A DNA stretch of 64,000 bases from G963666535 sp963666535 (GTDB lineage: Bacteria; Bacillota; Clostridia; Oscillospirales; Oscillospiraceae): assembly GCA_963666535.1 (NCBI GenBank), contig OY762913.1, positions 1,488,001-1,552,000 on the forward strand, written 5' to 3'. This document shows positions 7,854-16,030 of the stretch, in pieces; within the stretch, counting starts at the first letter, position 1, and each line of letters opens with the position of its first letter. The translations under genes and the position numbers were made by a program. The notes under the pieces were generated by a model. That model was not told the origin of the DNA and ran no database searches. It was given only the letters and a program-made list of their open reading frames with translations.

Positions 7854-9092
7854 TTATTTCGTTGCGTCCAATGTAGCCAAGTATTCTTTTGCTCTGCCAT
7901 AGTAGATGCGAAGGAACTTGTTGGCTCCAGCGGTCATGTAGACGAAGTAGGGCTTGCCCTCAGCACGTTTCTTTCCCATAAAGCAGAACACAGGATCATC
8001 AGGTGGTGCTCTCTTAATAAGTACATCCATAACCAAAAACAGCGTCTTGCGCAGGTCTGGGGAACCGTGCTTGGATGCCCGTGTGCTCTTGGCCTCATAG
8101 GTACCAGACTGGTTTGCTCCCGGGTCAACACCGGCAAAGGCCGTCAAGGAACCCTTGCGCGCAAATCGGCTCACATCGCCAATTTCAGCCATGAGTTGCG
8201 GCCCTAAAGAATCGCCAACTCCATACATAGACATCACAACGGGATATTCAGGTAACTGCTCGGCAAGGTACTTCATCTCGGCACGGAGCAATTCAACCGT
8301 TCTGGAGGCTGCATTAAGTTGGGTAATGGCCTCTTGAATCAGGAGCTTTGTCAAGGCATCTTTCGGCAGCATTGCAATCAGATTCTTTGCTTCTGCATGG
8401 ATCTCAGCTGCTTTTGTGGCGCTAAAGTTATATCTATGCCGTTCACACCACTTGTGGTAGCGTTCTGTGAAGGCAGTCTGGCTCATGGTTCGCACACAGT
8501 CTACATGCCAAAAGGACGTAACAAAGTCAACCCACTTCTGGCTCCCATCTGAACGAGCACGGCTGTCAAAAAGGGCGTTTGCGTCAGGGAAGGTCTGATC
8601 CAGGAGCGAAATCAGATTGTTCTTCAGGGCCGTCTTGTTTCTGGTGTACAAGCCATACTGTCGGTTCATTGTTTTCAGTTGGTAACGAATCGTATCCATC
8701 GAAGTATGTTGACGCAGCTCGATCCAGTTGTCGAGACCGTATCTGGCAATCTTCATGGAATCAGCCTTATCCGTCTTAACCTTACGCAGTGAATTGTTGC
8801 CGTAGTCCTTGATGAGTTTTGGATTAATCGCACTGACAAAGAGACCGGAATCGTGAAGCATCTGGGCGACAGGTTCATAGTACCGCCCAGTATGTTCCAT
8901 GATGACCCGTGTCTCACCGTCCAGACTCTTCAAGTAGTCTGCCAAACTCTTGAGTTCGCTGGTGGTGTGGCGTACCTCAAAAGGTTTCGTGACCACCTCG
9001 CCGAAAGGACGAGTAACGGCAACCATGCTTTTCCCCTTGGAAACGTCGATTCCTACAGCATTCATAAATACACTTCTGTAATTGATTTGCAA
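7854..9092 (-). CDS. IS110-family transposase (DEDD recombinase)
   Basis: A 412-residue intact transposase. The N-terminal RuvC-like DEDD domain shows GIDVSKGK, VIMEHTGRYYE and KTDKADSMKIARYG, which carry the acidic residues. The C-terminal Tnp2/transposase_20 domain shows MYGVGDSLGPQLMAEIGDVS, AGVDPGANQSG with the conserved serine, and SPDLRKTLF. Such recombinases work with a structured bridge RNA that selects donor and target DNA. Start at 9092 or the internal ATG at 9065 (MNAVGIDVSK). No frameshift, so the element may be active. Confidence 0.95.
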   Translation of the reverse strand: MQINYRSVFMNAVGIDVSKGKSMVAVTRPFGEVVTKPFEVRHTTSELKSLADYLKSLDGETRVIMEHTGRYYEPVAQMLHDSGLFVSAINPKLIKDYGNNSLRKVKTDKADSMKIARYGLDNWIELRQHTSMDTIRYQLKTMNRQYGLYTRNKTALKNNLISLLDQTFPDANALFDSRARSDGSQKWVDFVTSFWHVDCVRTMSQTAFTERYHKWCERHRYNFSATKAAEIHAEAKNLIAMLPKDALTKLLIQEAITQLNAASRTVELLRAEMKYLAEQLPEYPVVMSMYGVGDSLGPQLMAEIGDVSRFARKGSLTAFAGVDPGANQSGTYEAKSTRASKHGSPDLRKTLFLVMDVLIKRAPPDDPVFCFMGKKRAEGKPYFVYMTAGANKFLRIYYGRAKEYLATLDATK

Positions 9093-9285
9093 TTTGACGG
9101 ACCATCCTTACTCGTTGCCGATTCTATCTGTTTGGTGACGCGAACGCACTGGTGACAGTGGCGCTACCTGCATAAAACGAACGCTGCAAATGAGAGGGTG
9201 GCTGACTGACTACCATGCGGACGTAATAAATCCTAGAATGAAGACGTCAGGCCAAATGCTCCCTCATTCTACAGCTTAGGCAACA
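9093..9285 (-). ncRNA. Candidate IS110 bridge RNA region
   Basis: Non-coding sequence directly upstream of the transposase on the coding strand. It contains a CACTG-GTGA-CAGTG hairpin (9147-9160) and other short stems. Position fits the IS110-group bridge RNA; the fold and loop guides have not been computed. Confidence 0.4.
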
Positions 9286-9289
9286 AGAT

Positions 9290-9324
9290 GACAAAAGGCA
9301 CGGCTGGCAGCCGTGCCTTTTGTC
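9290..9324. terminator. Bidirectional terminator
   Basis: Perfect 16-bp arms (GACAAAAGGCACGGCT and complement) around GGC, with A- and T-runs on the outer ends. It most likely ends the leftward Mrp transcript. The 165 bp between it and the Mrp stop hold only a 14-codon ORF at 9388 with an AGAGGAGG site, probably a remnant. Confidence 0.75.
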
Positions 9325-9491
9325 GTAAATCAATTGTAACAGAATGGAGTTTTTACACATCCATCCCAAAAGAGGAGGCAATCACTATGGGCTACCAAGA
9401 TGAAATTTACTGTTCGCTTAATGCCCTTTGATACAGTTGCTCCCGTTCGTCTCTACTTGGTATTTTTCAGCAGAATATGCAATAACAGCTA

Positions 9492-10691
9492 CTATTCGCC
9501 GCATTCATCATGATGCTGGTGCTCGTGGCAAACAGAACCGGTAGATTTCAACGCGCCCTTCAAATATGCTTCTGCGGCTTCTTTTGCGTTGCCTCCAGCT
9601 CCAGTAATGACTTCAATTCCCTTTTCATGAAAGATATCAATTGCTCCGCCGCCCATACCGCCGGAAATGATTACATTGACACCCATGTCATTCAAGAAGT
9701 TCGGCAGGAAACCGGGCTTGTGTCCGGGATTGGGGATGGATTCACTTTTTGCGATTTGACCGTTTTCGGTTTCATAGATATTAAAGTTGGTGCAATGTCC
9801 GAAATGCTCGGTCACCATCTCGTTTTCGCTTGCGATTGCAATTTTAATCATATTATTTTTCTCCTCATTTACAAGTATTTGACCAATAGGATCCAACCAA
9901 GTGCCCTCGAAGAGCTCAATCATGCCTCGGTCGCAGGCTGCTGCGAACTTTGGATTGATGGGCAGCTTGGCAAGAACTTTTAAGTCATGTGTTTTTGCGA
10001 TTTCGTCAATATGGCTCTCCCCGAAAATGTGGTATTCTTTCTCATTGTCTGGACATTTAAAATAGGACATATTCTCAACCAGTCCGATAATGGGGATATT
10101 CATCATCTCTGCCATTTTAACCGCCTTAGCCACGATCATAGAGACAAGCTCCTGCGGGGAAGTGACAATGATAATCCCGTCCACAGGAATGGACTGAAAT
10201 ACAGTGAGCGGTACATCGCCGGTACCGGGCGGCAGATCGATGAACATGAAATCAACATCGCTCCAGATGACCTCTGTCCAGAACTGTTTGACTGTATTGC
10301 CGATGACCGGGCCTCTCCAGACCACGGGGTCGGTATCATTTTCCAATAGCAGGTTGACGGACATAATATCAATGCCGGTTTTACTCCGAATGGGGTATAG
10401 GCCCAATTCATTTCCTTTGGCCTTATCGGAAATGCCGAAGGCTTTTGGTATGGATGGGCCGGTAACGTCCGCGTCAAGAATGGCGGAATGATAGCCCAGT
10501 CTGTTCATCGTAACTGCTAGCAGGGATGCGACGAGCGATTTCCCAACACCACCCTTACCACTAACTACCCCGATTACCTTTTTAATGCTGCTCAGCTCAT
10601 GGGGCTTTTCCAAAAAATCGGTTTTTGTTTCTTTTCTTTCGGAACAGGACTCTCCACAGCTACTGCAGCTCTGGCTGCATGGTTCGCTCAT
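9492..10691 (-). CDS. Mrp/NBP35 ATPase fused to a NifX-like domain (MrpORP-like)
   Basis: A 399-residue fusion. Residues 1-20 have four cysteines (CX3CX2CX3C). Residues 36-275 form an Mrp/ApbC P-loop ATPase with deviant Walker A GKGGVGKS (45-52) and FIDLPPGTGD. The usual C-terminal CxxC is reduced to one cysteine (FKCPDNE). From about residue 281 (NMIKIAIASENEMVTEHFGH) to 385 is a dinitrogenase iron-molybdenum cofactor (NifX/NafY) domain, with a His/Cys-rich tail. This order matches MrpORP of the orange-protein system. Role: iron-sulfur or Mo-Fe cofactor handling in the cytoplasm. Last gene of the leftward cluster, after a 127-bp gap. Confidence 0.88.
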   Translation of the reverse strand: MSEPCSQSCSSCGESCSERKETKTDFLEKPHELSSIKKVIGVVSGKGGVGKSLVASLLAVTMNRLGYHSAILDADVTGPSIPKAFGISDKAKGNELGLYPIRSKTGIDIMSVNLLLENDTDPVVWRGPVIGNTVKQFWTEVIWSDVDFMFIDLPPGTGDVPLTVFQSIPVDGIIIVTSPQELVSMIVAKAVKMAEMMNIPIIGLVENMSYFKCPDNEKEYHIFGESHIDEIAKTHDLKVLAKLPINPKFAAACDRGMIELFEGTWLDPIGQILVNEEKNNMIKIAIASENEMVTEHFGHCTNFNIYETENGQIAKSESIPNPGHKPGFLPNFLNDMGVNVIISGGMGGGAIDIFHEKGIEVITGAGGNAKEAAEAYLKGALKSTGSVCHEHQHHDECGE

Positions 10692-10818
10692 TGTTGATCT
10701 CCCCTTATAAAACTATTTGATTTCCGGTTGAAAAATATTCAATCGCTTCACCCATCACAGATTTTAAATGTAGATAAGTGCACTTGCTCCCAGGTCAAAC
10801 AAAAAATGTTTTTTCGAT

Positions 10819-11730
10819 TTAGAGATCAAGTCCATTCTCACTGTCCAAGGTTCCTTCACCGCTCTTTTGTAGCAGCAATTTCATAGTATTTTCAAAGACC
10901 ACTCTTGCGGCGTTTCCAGCGGGACAGTCAATTTCAACAATCGTCTGTCCCATATTAATTGCCGTCATAGCCATGGGGTCAAACGGAATTGTTCCCGTAA
11001 GGGGAAGGCCTCTCGTTTTGCAGAATGCCCTAATGCGCTCGGTATTGACAGGATTGGTGTCATACTTGTTGATACAGACGGCTATCCTTGTTCCAAAGGT
11101 TGCCGCCGTCTTGATGATCCGTTCCATATCGCTGATGCCTGATATTGTTGGCTCGGCTACAATCAAAACCATATCTACACCGCTTAAGGAGGCAATAACC
11201 GGGCAGCCGATTCCTGGGGAGCCGTCGATGATGGCCAGTTCAGCATCCGGAGCAGATGCTATCTTCAGTTGCTTCTTCACCTCGGTCACAAGCATCCCAG
11301 AGGTTCCGCTTCCCATTTTCAGCTGAGCCGTTGAAAACGCTCTGTCGACGTCAGCATACAGCATTAATGTTCCGGCTGGGGCAGGATTCAAAGAGACGGC
11401 GCCCGCAGGGCAAACTGCTTCGCAAACCCCGCAGCCTTCACAGGCAAAAGTGTCCACCTGATAAGCCATACCCGCTGAGATTGCGTCGAACCGACAGTTT
11501 TGTCTGCACTGACCGCATTGTATGCACAATTCAGAATTAATCACAGCCTTTGGCAGCCCGTAATAGTCGGTTTTCTTTGGTTCAAAGGACTGTCCCACAA
11601 TGAGATGGAGGTTGGGCGCATCTACATCGCAATCGGCATACGCCTTCGCGCCGGAAAGTTTGATCAATGCGCTGGCAATGGTTGTTTTCCCGGTACCGCC
11701 CTTGCCGCTAAGGATTAACAGCTGCTTCAT
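10819..11730 (-). CDS. MinD/ParA-like ATPase with inserted 2[4Fe-4S] ferredoxin domain (A)
   Basis: A 303-residue protein. The N-terminus has the deviant Walker A GKGGTGKTT. After the first strand comes an inserted ferredoxin domain with two cysteine clusters (CIQCGQCRQNC and CEGCGVCEAVCPAG), then the rest of the ATPase fold (IIDGSPGIGCPV as Walker B region). This is the ORP3-like architecture. It probably works with its paralogue at 11708 as a heterodimer that loads or inserts a metal cluster. Its start overlaps the upstream ATPase gene by 23 bp, which suggests coupled translation and equal amounts. Confidence 0.88.
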   Translation of the reverse strand: MKQLLILSGKGGTGKTTIASALIKLSGAKAYADCDVDAPNLHLIVGQSFEPKKTDYYGLPKAVINSELCIQCGQCRQNCRFDAISAGMAYQVDTFACEGCGVCEAVCPAGAVSLNPAPAGTLMLYADVDRAFSTAQLKMGSGTSGMLVTEVKKQLKIASAPDAELAIIDGSPGIGCPVIASLSGVDMVLIVAEPTISGISDMERIIKTAATFGTRIAVCINKYDTNPVNTERIRAFCKTRGLPLTGTIPFDPMAMTAINMGQTIVEIDCPAGNAARVVFENTMKLLLQKSGEGTLDSENGLDL

Positions 11731-12568
11731 GCTGCACCTCCTTCCTGATTGTTTGGAGCAGGGAAGAGAACAGCTGATGGTACCTGGAATTTTCTTTGAC
11801 GGCTATTTTGGCGTCTGAATTCAGCGATCCAAGCTCCTTGTCAAAGGGAATTTTTCCGAGAAGGGGAATTTTATTCTCGATGCAGAATTGCTCAGCCGGG
11901 TTCTCGTCGTCAAGACATTTGTTCAGTACGACACCAAACGGCTTGTGGAATAGCTTGACCAGTTCATAAACCATGTTAAGGTTATGAACCCCAAATAAGG
12001 TTGGTTCGGCTACCAAGACACAGTAGTCCGCGTCCCTAATGCTCTCCATGACGATGCAGGCACTTCCGGGTGGACAATCGATGAAAATGGGCGTTTCTTT
12101 CTCAATACGTTTTTTCTCCAGCAGGTTCTTGATGATCGGAATGCCGGATGCTTCGCCGGTATTCAATATGCCTGTGATAACCGTCGTATGGCCGGAAATA
12201 CCTTTTTGTACTTTGCCGATTGCCTTTTCTTTTTCAGTCAGCGCATGTTGCGGGCAAAGCAAAATACAACCGCCGCAGGAATGGCATACCTCCTCAAAAA
12301 CGAAAGGTTTATTCTTGATAAAAGCAAGTGCGTTAAACTTGCAAAAATCAACGCACTTGCGGCATCCGCTACAGAGTGCTTCGTGTACAACCGGAATTTT
12401 GATTGTGATCTCTTCCTCGTGAACATCCTCGGGTTTAAAAAACAGATGCCCATTCGGCTCTTCTACGTCACAATCAATATAGATAGAATCTTCCGCTGCT
12501 GCGGCCAAATTGACGGATACCAGCGTTTTTCCAGTGCCGCCTTTGCCGCTCAACACGGCTATTTTCAT
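11708..12568 (-). CDS. MinD/ParA-like ATPase with inserted ferredoxin domain (B)
   Basis: A 286-residue paralogue of the neighbouring ATPase. The start is set at ATG 12568 (MKIAVLSGKGGTGKT), directly after the stop of the NifX-like gene with a GGGGG ribosome site; the frame runs open further upstream but that part overlaps the neighbour. The ferredoxin insert has CSGCRKCVDFCKF and CHSCGGCILLCPQ. Walker B region is IFIDCPPGSACIV. The pair of such ATPases beside NifX-like proteins is typical of the ORP cluster. No direct biochemical role can be read. Confidence 0.88.
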   Translation of the reverse strand: MKIAVLSGKGGTGKTLVSVNLAAAAEDSIYIDCDVEEPNGHLFFKPEDVHEEEITIKIPVVHEALCSGCRKCVDFCKFNALAFIKNKPFVFEEVCHSCGGCILLCPQHALTEKEKAIGKVQKGISGHTTVITGILNTGEASGIPIIKNLLEKKRIEKETPIFIDCPPGSACIVMESIRDADYCVLVAEPTLFGVHNLNMVYELVKLFHKPFGVVLNKCLDDENPAEQFCIENKIPLLGKIPFDKELGSLNSDAKIAVKENSRYHQLFSSLLQTIRKEVQHEAAVNP

Positions 12569-12569
12569 A

Positions 12570-12938
12570 CTAGTTGCCCCCGTGGTTATGAAGACCTGTG
12601 TGGATTTCTTCGAGCAAAGATAACTTGCCGTCGATGAGTGCATGAATGTTATCTAGCGCAGACCCGGCTATCGTCTTGTACAGTTTGATCCCAGCGGCGT
12701 TCATCACCTCAGCTGCGTTTTCTCCGCAACGTGGAGTCAGCAGAGTGGCGACATGGCTGTCTACGATTGCTTGCGCCGCCTTGATTCCTGCGCCGCCCTG
12801 ACTGGCTGCGGCACCGTTAACAAGGAATGTGCTCTCTTCTGTTTCCGTGTCGTAAATCAGGAAATAGGGAGCACGACCAAAGGATACACATACTGTTGTC
12901 TCAATGTTGCGCTCATCCACCGGTATTGCTATTTTCAT
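12570..12938 (-). CDS. NifB/NifX-like dinitrogenase iron-molybdenum cofactor family protein
   Basis: A 122-residue single-domain protein of the NifX/NafY/VnfX family (KIAIPVDERNIETTVCVSFG at the start; GGAGIKAAQAIVDSHV and LTPRCGENA in the cofactor-binding part) with a His-containing tail. Relatives bind Fe-Mo or Mo-Cu clusters; in ORP systems a similar protein carries a Mo-Cu cluster. Nitrogenase genes are not seen nearby, so a role in another metal cofactor is more likely. Overlaps the DUF134 gene by 26 bp and abuts the next ATPase gene by 1 bp. Confidence 0.87.
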   Translation of the reverse strand: MKIAIPVDERNIETTVCVSFGRAPYFLIYDTETEESTFLVNGAAASQGGAGIKAAQAIVDSHVATLLTPRCGENAAEVMNAAGIKLYKTIAGSALDNIHALIDGKLSLLEEIHTGLHNHGGN

Positions 12939-13326
12939 CTAAAACGCTCCTTCCAATTTTAGTATTGCTATTATTTTTGCAGGCCATTCTGTGTTTTCGG
13001 CAACCGCCGCAGCCACAGAATTCTTCAAGCCCATCGCACAGCCTATATTCGCCGCCTTCAATCCAAAGGATTTTTCCATTGACCAAAGATTCTGCCAGTT
13101 TTTTCCGTGCGTCGTTATAAATTCCCTGAACGGTAGTGCGGGCGATCTTCATTTGACCGGCGCATTCCTCCTGCGTGAAACCCTCCAAATCAATTAGTCT
13201 TACCGTTTCATATTCGTCCACTGTCATGTTAACCACATTCTCCGCATCTGTGGGGGAGTCAAGGGGGCCAAATCGTTTCCTTTCGGGCAGACAGCAGACA
13301 TTTCTCCATTTTCTTGGTCTTGGCAA
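12913..13326 (-). CDS. DUF134 family DNA-binding protein
   Basis: A 137-residue DUF134 protein: MPRPRKWRNVCCLPE at the N-terminus, a sigma-70 region-4-like helix-turn-helix in the middle (VDEYETVRLIDLEGFTQEEC shows its first part), and a cysteine-rich C-terminus (EEFCGCGGCRKHRMAC). Start is TTG 13326 with GAGGTG 8 bp upstream. DUF134 genes usually sit beside NifX/Mrp genes, as here. The helix-turn-helix plus cysteine cluster suggests a metal- or cluster-sensing regulator of this operon; this is inference. It is the first gene of the cluster. Confidence 0.85.
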   Translation of the reverse strand: MPRPRKWRNVCCLPERKRFGPLDSPTDAENVVNMTVDEYETVRLIDLEGFTQEECAGQMKIARTTVQGIYNDARKKLAESLVNGKILWIEGGEYRLCDGLEEFCGCGGCRKHRMACKNNSNTKIGRSVLDENSNTGG

Positions 13327-13499
13327 TACGTTTCACCTCAGTTCACAACAGAACCAACGAGAGTGTCCTCCGGTTAGTTCTGTTGCGCTTTACAAATTTT
13401 CTAAGTGCTTATCAATTGCATCAAGTTGGCTTTGCAGCACTCTTTTTTAGTGTTGCAGCAGTTTCTTTTGGTTTCCCGCATATGCCGGTTTCCATTCTT

Positions 13500-13527
13500 A
13501 TTATAAATAGTTTCTGGCATATGTCAA
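13500..13527 (-). promoter_or_regulatory. Vegetative promoter of the Mrp/DUF134 cluster
   Basis: Reading leftward: TTGACA (13527-13522), 16-nt spacer, TATAAT (13505-13500). It is about 175 bp upstream of the DUF134 start. Confidence 0.7.
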
Positions 13528-13553
13528 TAACTTTTTTAAGACATGCTTACAAA

Positions 13554-13579
13554 CAAATGCGATTTTTAAATCGCATTTG
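13554..13579. promoter_or_regulatory. 26-bp palindrome, copy 2
   Basis: CAAATGCGAT, 6-nt spacer (TTTTAA), ATCGCATTTG; both arms identical to those at 1220-1245. It lies 26 bp upstream of the -35 of the cluster promoter, a place that fits an activator site. Confidence 0.65.
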
Positions 13580-13808
13580 CCAAGAGGGCAGTTTCTGTAA
13601 TTTGGGCGGCAAAACCTCGTCGTTTCATGGCAAGAGATATTTTTTTTGGATTCGTCTTCTTCTGCAAGTTCTCTGCGTGCCGCCCCTGTTTTGTGCTTTG
13701 CTACGATCTCATCTATGACAATTTGCGGCATGTTGGCCGTTCCTTTTCCTTCAAAGTCCGTTTTTCACGGACCTGTACACAGGGTATGGAGGCCCTTTTT
13801 CTGAAACG

Positions 13809-16016
13809 TTATTCCGTGGCGACGATACGGACCTTGCCGCACTGATCGTAATAGACCGTGAGCGTTTGGGAGAAGGCTCTTGCCTGCTCCAGCGCATTGT
13901 CACCGGTGATCCAGGCTTTTGTGGTGGCGTTATAGCACTGGACTTTGTCGGAAATAGGCAGGGACAGGTTGCCGGCGGAGACCGAGGTCGTTCCATTGAA
14001 GGCGGAGCGGCTGACGCCCTTCACAGCGGTGAGGGTAGCCACGGCAATGACAGCGGAGTCGTCGGCAGAGATTGCCACGCCACCAAAGGAACCATTGGCA
14101 TAGGAATAGTTGCAGTCTTTGGTGGTTGCAGCGCTGCCATTGGTGACGGTGACCGTTCCGCTGCCGCCGCTGTTGCTGAGGGTACCGTACGTAAACAGGT
14201 CGCCCGTGGCGTTGCTGAGCAGGATGGTGTCGATCTTGCCGGCCGCATTCTTGCTGACTGCCAGCACTTGAGAGGCGGGAATGGTGGTCTGTGCCAGTTT
14301 GGAGAGGAAGACGGCGGCCACCTTACTGGTGCCAACCCGCTCGTAAATACGGACATAGGGAACCACAGAGGTGCCACCCACGGTGAGGTTCTTGACATCA
14401 AAAGCACTGCTGGAACTGGTGTAAGTCATAGAGCCCAGAGAGATTCGGCCGCTGGAATCGGAGGAGACAGTGACCAGCTGACCAAGTTTTTGGGCTGCGG
14501 AGCTGTCCGTCAGTCCCGGATTGCCGGAGACTTCAATGCCGTTGGCCAGCTTGACGGTGGCGCTGTTGGCCGAGCAGGCGGTAACGATGCCGGGCAACTT
14601 GGAGCGGACGGTGGAGGAGGGGACCGCACCCGCCACGGATCCGTCCTGTGTGAGGAGCAGGGTGATGGTGTCTCCTAAGGCGAGGGAAGAGAAATTATCG
14701 GTAGCCGCATCCAGCACAGTGAAGTCGTGACCCAGAAGGCGAACTTTTGCGGGAGACTTGGCGCTGGGGGAGGCCGACTCATAATAACCTGTTACCTTAT
14801 TATCCGAGACGTAAATGATGTTGGCACCGGCGTCATAGGAAATCACATCGTATTTGGCAATGTCAGATTCAGAAATCTTGGCGCCGTTTTTCATGATGGT
14901 ATAGCCCGTGGCACCACCCAGCAGCGAGGAGAAGGAGCTGACCGTGCCGGCGGACTGGGCAATGACGACGGAGTCGGAACTGCCGGTGCTGATATACACA
15001 GATTCCACCTTGCCGGCGGAGGTATAGTAGATGGTCAGCTGCGAACCGGAAAGGACGTTCACATAAGCGGTGCCAAAGGTGCTGGTAGTCCCGTTGGAGA
15101 GATAAGCAACGGCAGCAGAGGGAATGGTGTATTTGGTGCCGCCAGCCATGACGTAGGTGGCTTCCGCGCTGGAGACGGTGACGGTTTTATGGGCGGTTGT
15201 GCTGGGCAGGAAAGTGATGAGCTCGCCCTTGGTATTGAGCAGAAGGCTTCCGCGCTGCCCGTTCAGACTGCTGGGGACCGAGCGTTCGTCCGCCACCAGA
15301 TAGCTGCCGGAGGATGTGAGCACGGTACTATCAGTACCGTTGGATGAGAGGAGAACGCAATTGGAGGAAAGGGTGCCCAACGTCGAGGCATATTGGGTTC
15401 CGCCCTTTTGATCGGTATTGAGCAGGTTGACAAACAGCTGAGCAGCCTGGGCACGGTTAACGATGGCCGAGGCCGACAGAGATAGACCGTTCGTAAGACC
15501 GATGGAGTCCGCGGCGTTCATGAAGTCATCCGGCCAAATGGCGCCCACGTCGCTGGGCGCATAGCACAGCATCCGCATAAGGATGGTGACGGCCTCTCCA
15601 TAAGTGATGGATTTATCGGGCAGAAATTTACCGTTACCGACACCGGAGACCAGGCGACCGGTATCCTTTTCGGACGGCGAGGTGGTGGCGGCAAGATTGA
15701 TGTAGCCCCGGGCCCAATGGGCGGCGCCGACATCGGAGAAGATGGTGCGGCGCTTCATGGCGTCGGCTTCGTCTGCTTTTCCCATAACTGCCACTACCAT
15801 GGCGCAGAACTGGGCCCGGGTGAGCGTGGCGTTGGGGGAAAAGCTATTAGAGCCTGTGCCGGTGACCACGCCCATAAGACGAAGGACATCCGCGTTGACA
15901 GCGGTGGCGCTGTCGGAAATATCGCTGAACGAGGAATTGACGGCAAGAGTCGATGTGCCGTAGGACAGTAGGGTGGCTATGACCAGGAAGGTTGCGGTCA
16001 GACGTTTGAATTTCAT
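13809..16016 (-). CDS. SLH-domain surface protein in an efflux operon
   Basis: A 735-residue exported protein. Signal peptide at residues 1-25 (LTATFLVIATLLSYGTSTLA). Three SLH motifs follow at about 30-215 (FSDISDSA..., FSDVGAAHWARGYI, then an Ala-rich third repeat ending NRAQAAQLFVNLL), which should bind the cell-wall polymer. The remaining 500 residues are Ser/Thr/Ala/Gly-rich and beta-like, of unknown function. The gene starts 14 bp after the MacB-like permease stop, so it is probably the last gene of the efflux operon. A stable short hairpin lies after the stop (13756-13772). Confidence 0.85.
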   Translation of the reverse strand: MKFKRLTATFLVIATLLSYGTSTLAVNSSFSDISDSATAVNADVLRLMGVVTGTGSNSFSPNATLTRAQFCAMVVAVMGKADEADAMKRRTIFSDVGAAHWARGYINLAATTSPSEKDTGRLVSGVGNGKFLPDKSITYGEAVTILMRMLCYAPSDVGAIWPDDFMNAADSIGLTNGLSLSASAIVNRAQAAQLFVNLLNTDQKGGTQYASTLGTLSSNCVLLSSNGTDSTVLTSSGSYLVADERSVPSSLNGQRGSLLLNTKGELITFLPSTTAHKTVTVSSAEATYVMAGGTKYTIPSAAVAYLSNGTTSTFGTAYVNVLSGSQLTIYYTSAGKVESVYISTGSSDSVVIAQSAGTVSSFSSLLGGATGYTIMKNGAKISESDIAKYDVISYDAGANIIYVSDNKVTGYYESASPSAKSPAKVRLLGHDFTVLDAATDNFSSLALGDTITLLLTQDGSVAGAVPSSTVRSKLPGIVTACSANSATVKLANGIEVSGNPGLTDSSAAQKLGQLVTVSSDSSGRISLGSMTYTSSSSAFDVKNLTVGGTSVVPYVRIYERVGTSKVAAVFLSKLAQTTIPASQVLAVSKNAAGKIDTILLSNATGDLFTYGTLSNSGGSGTVTVTNGSAATTKDCNYSYANGSFGGVAISADDSAVIAVATLTAVKGVSRSAFNGTTSVSAGNLSLPISDKVQCYNATTKAWITGDNALEQARAFSQTLTVYYDQCGKVRIVATE

Positions 16017-16030
16017 ATGATCTACCTCAC

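Larger units (their letters stand above)
7775..9285 (-). mobile_element. IS110-type insertion element (ends approximate)
   Basis: The transposase gene plus non-coding flanks. IS110 elements generally have no clear terminal inverted repeats and make no obvious target duplication, so the ends given are estimates. The about 190 bp upstream of the transposase (9093-9285) is non-coding and rich in short hairpins; in IS110-group elements this is where the bridge RNA is encoded. Confidence 0.6.
13327..13808. other. Intergenic control region of the Mrp/DUF134 cluster
   Basis: About 480 bp between the SLH protein stop and DUF134. It holds a leftward promoter (13500-13527), the second copy of the 26-bp palindrome (13554-13579) and an inverted repeat TGCAGCACT/AGTGTTGCA (13433-13457) in the leader. 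A 76-codon minus-strand frame at 13501-13731 overlaps these signals and is not considered a gene. Confidence 0.6.

Noticed and set aside
13501..13731. 76-codon minus-strand frame
   Set aside because: It runs through the palindrome and promoter of the Mrp cluster and matches nothing known.
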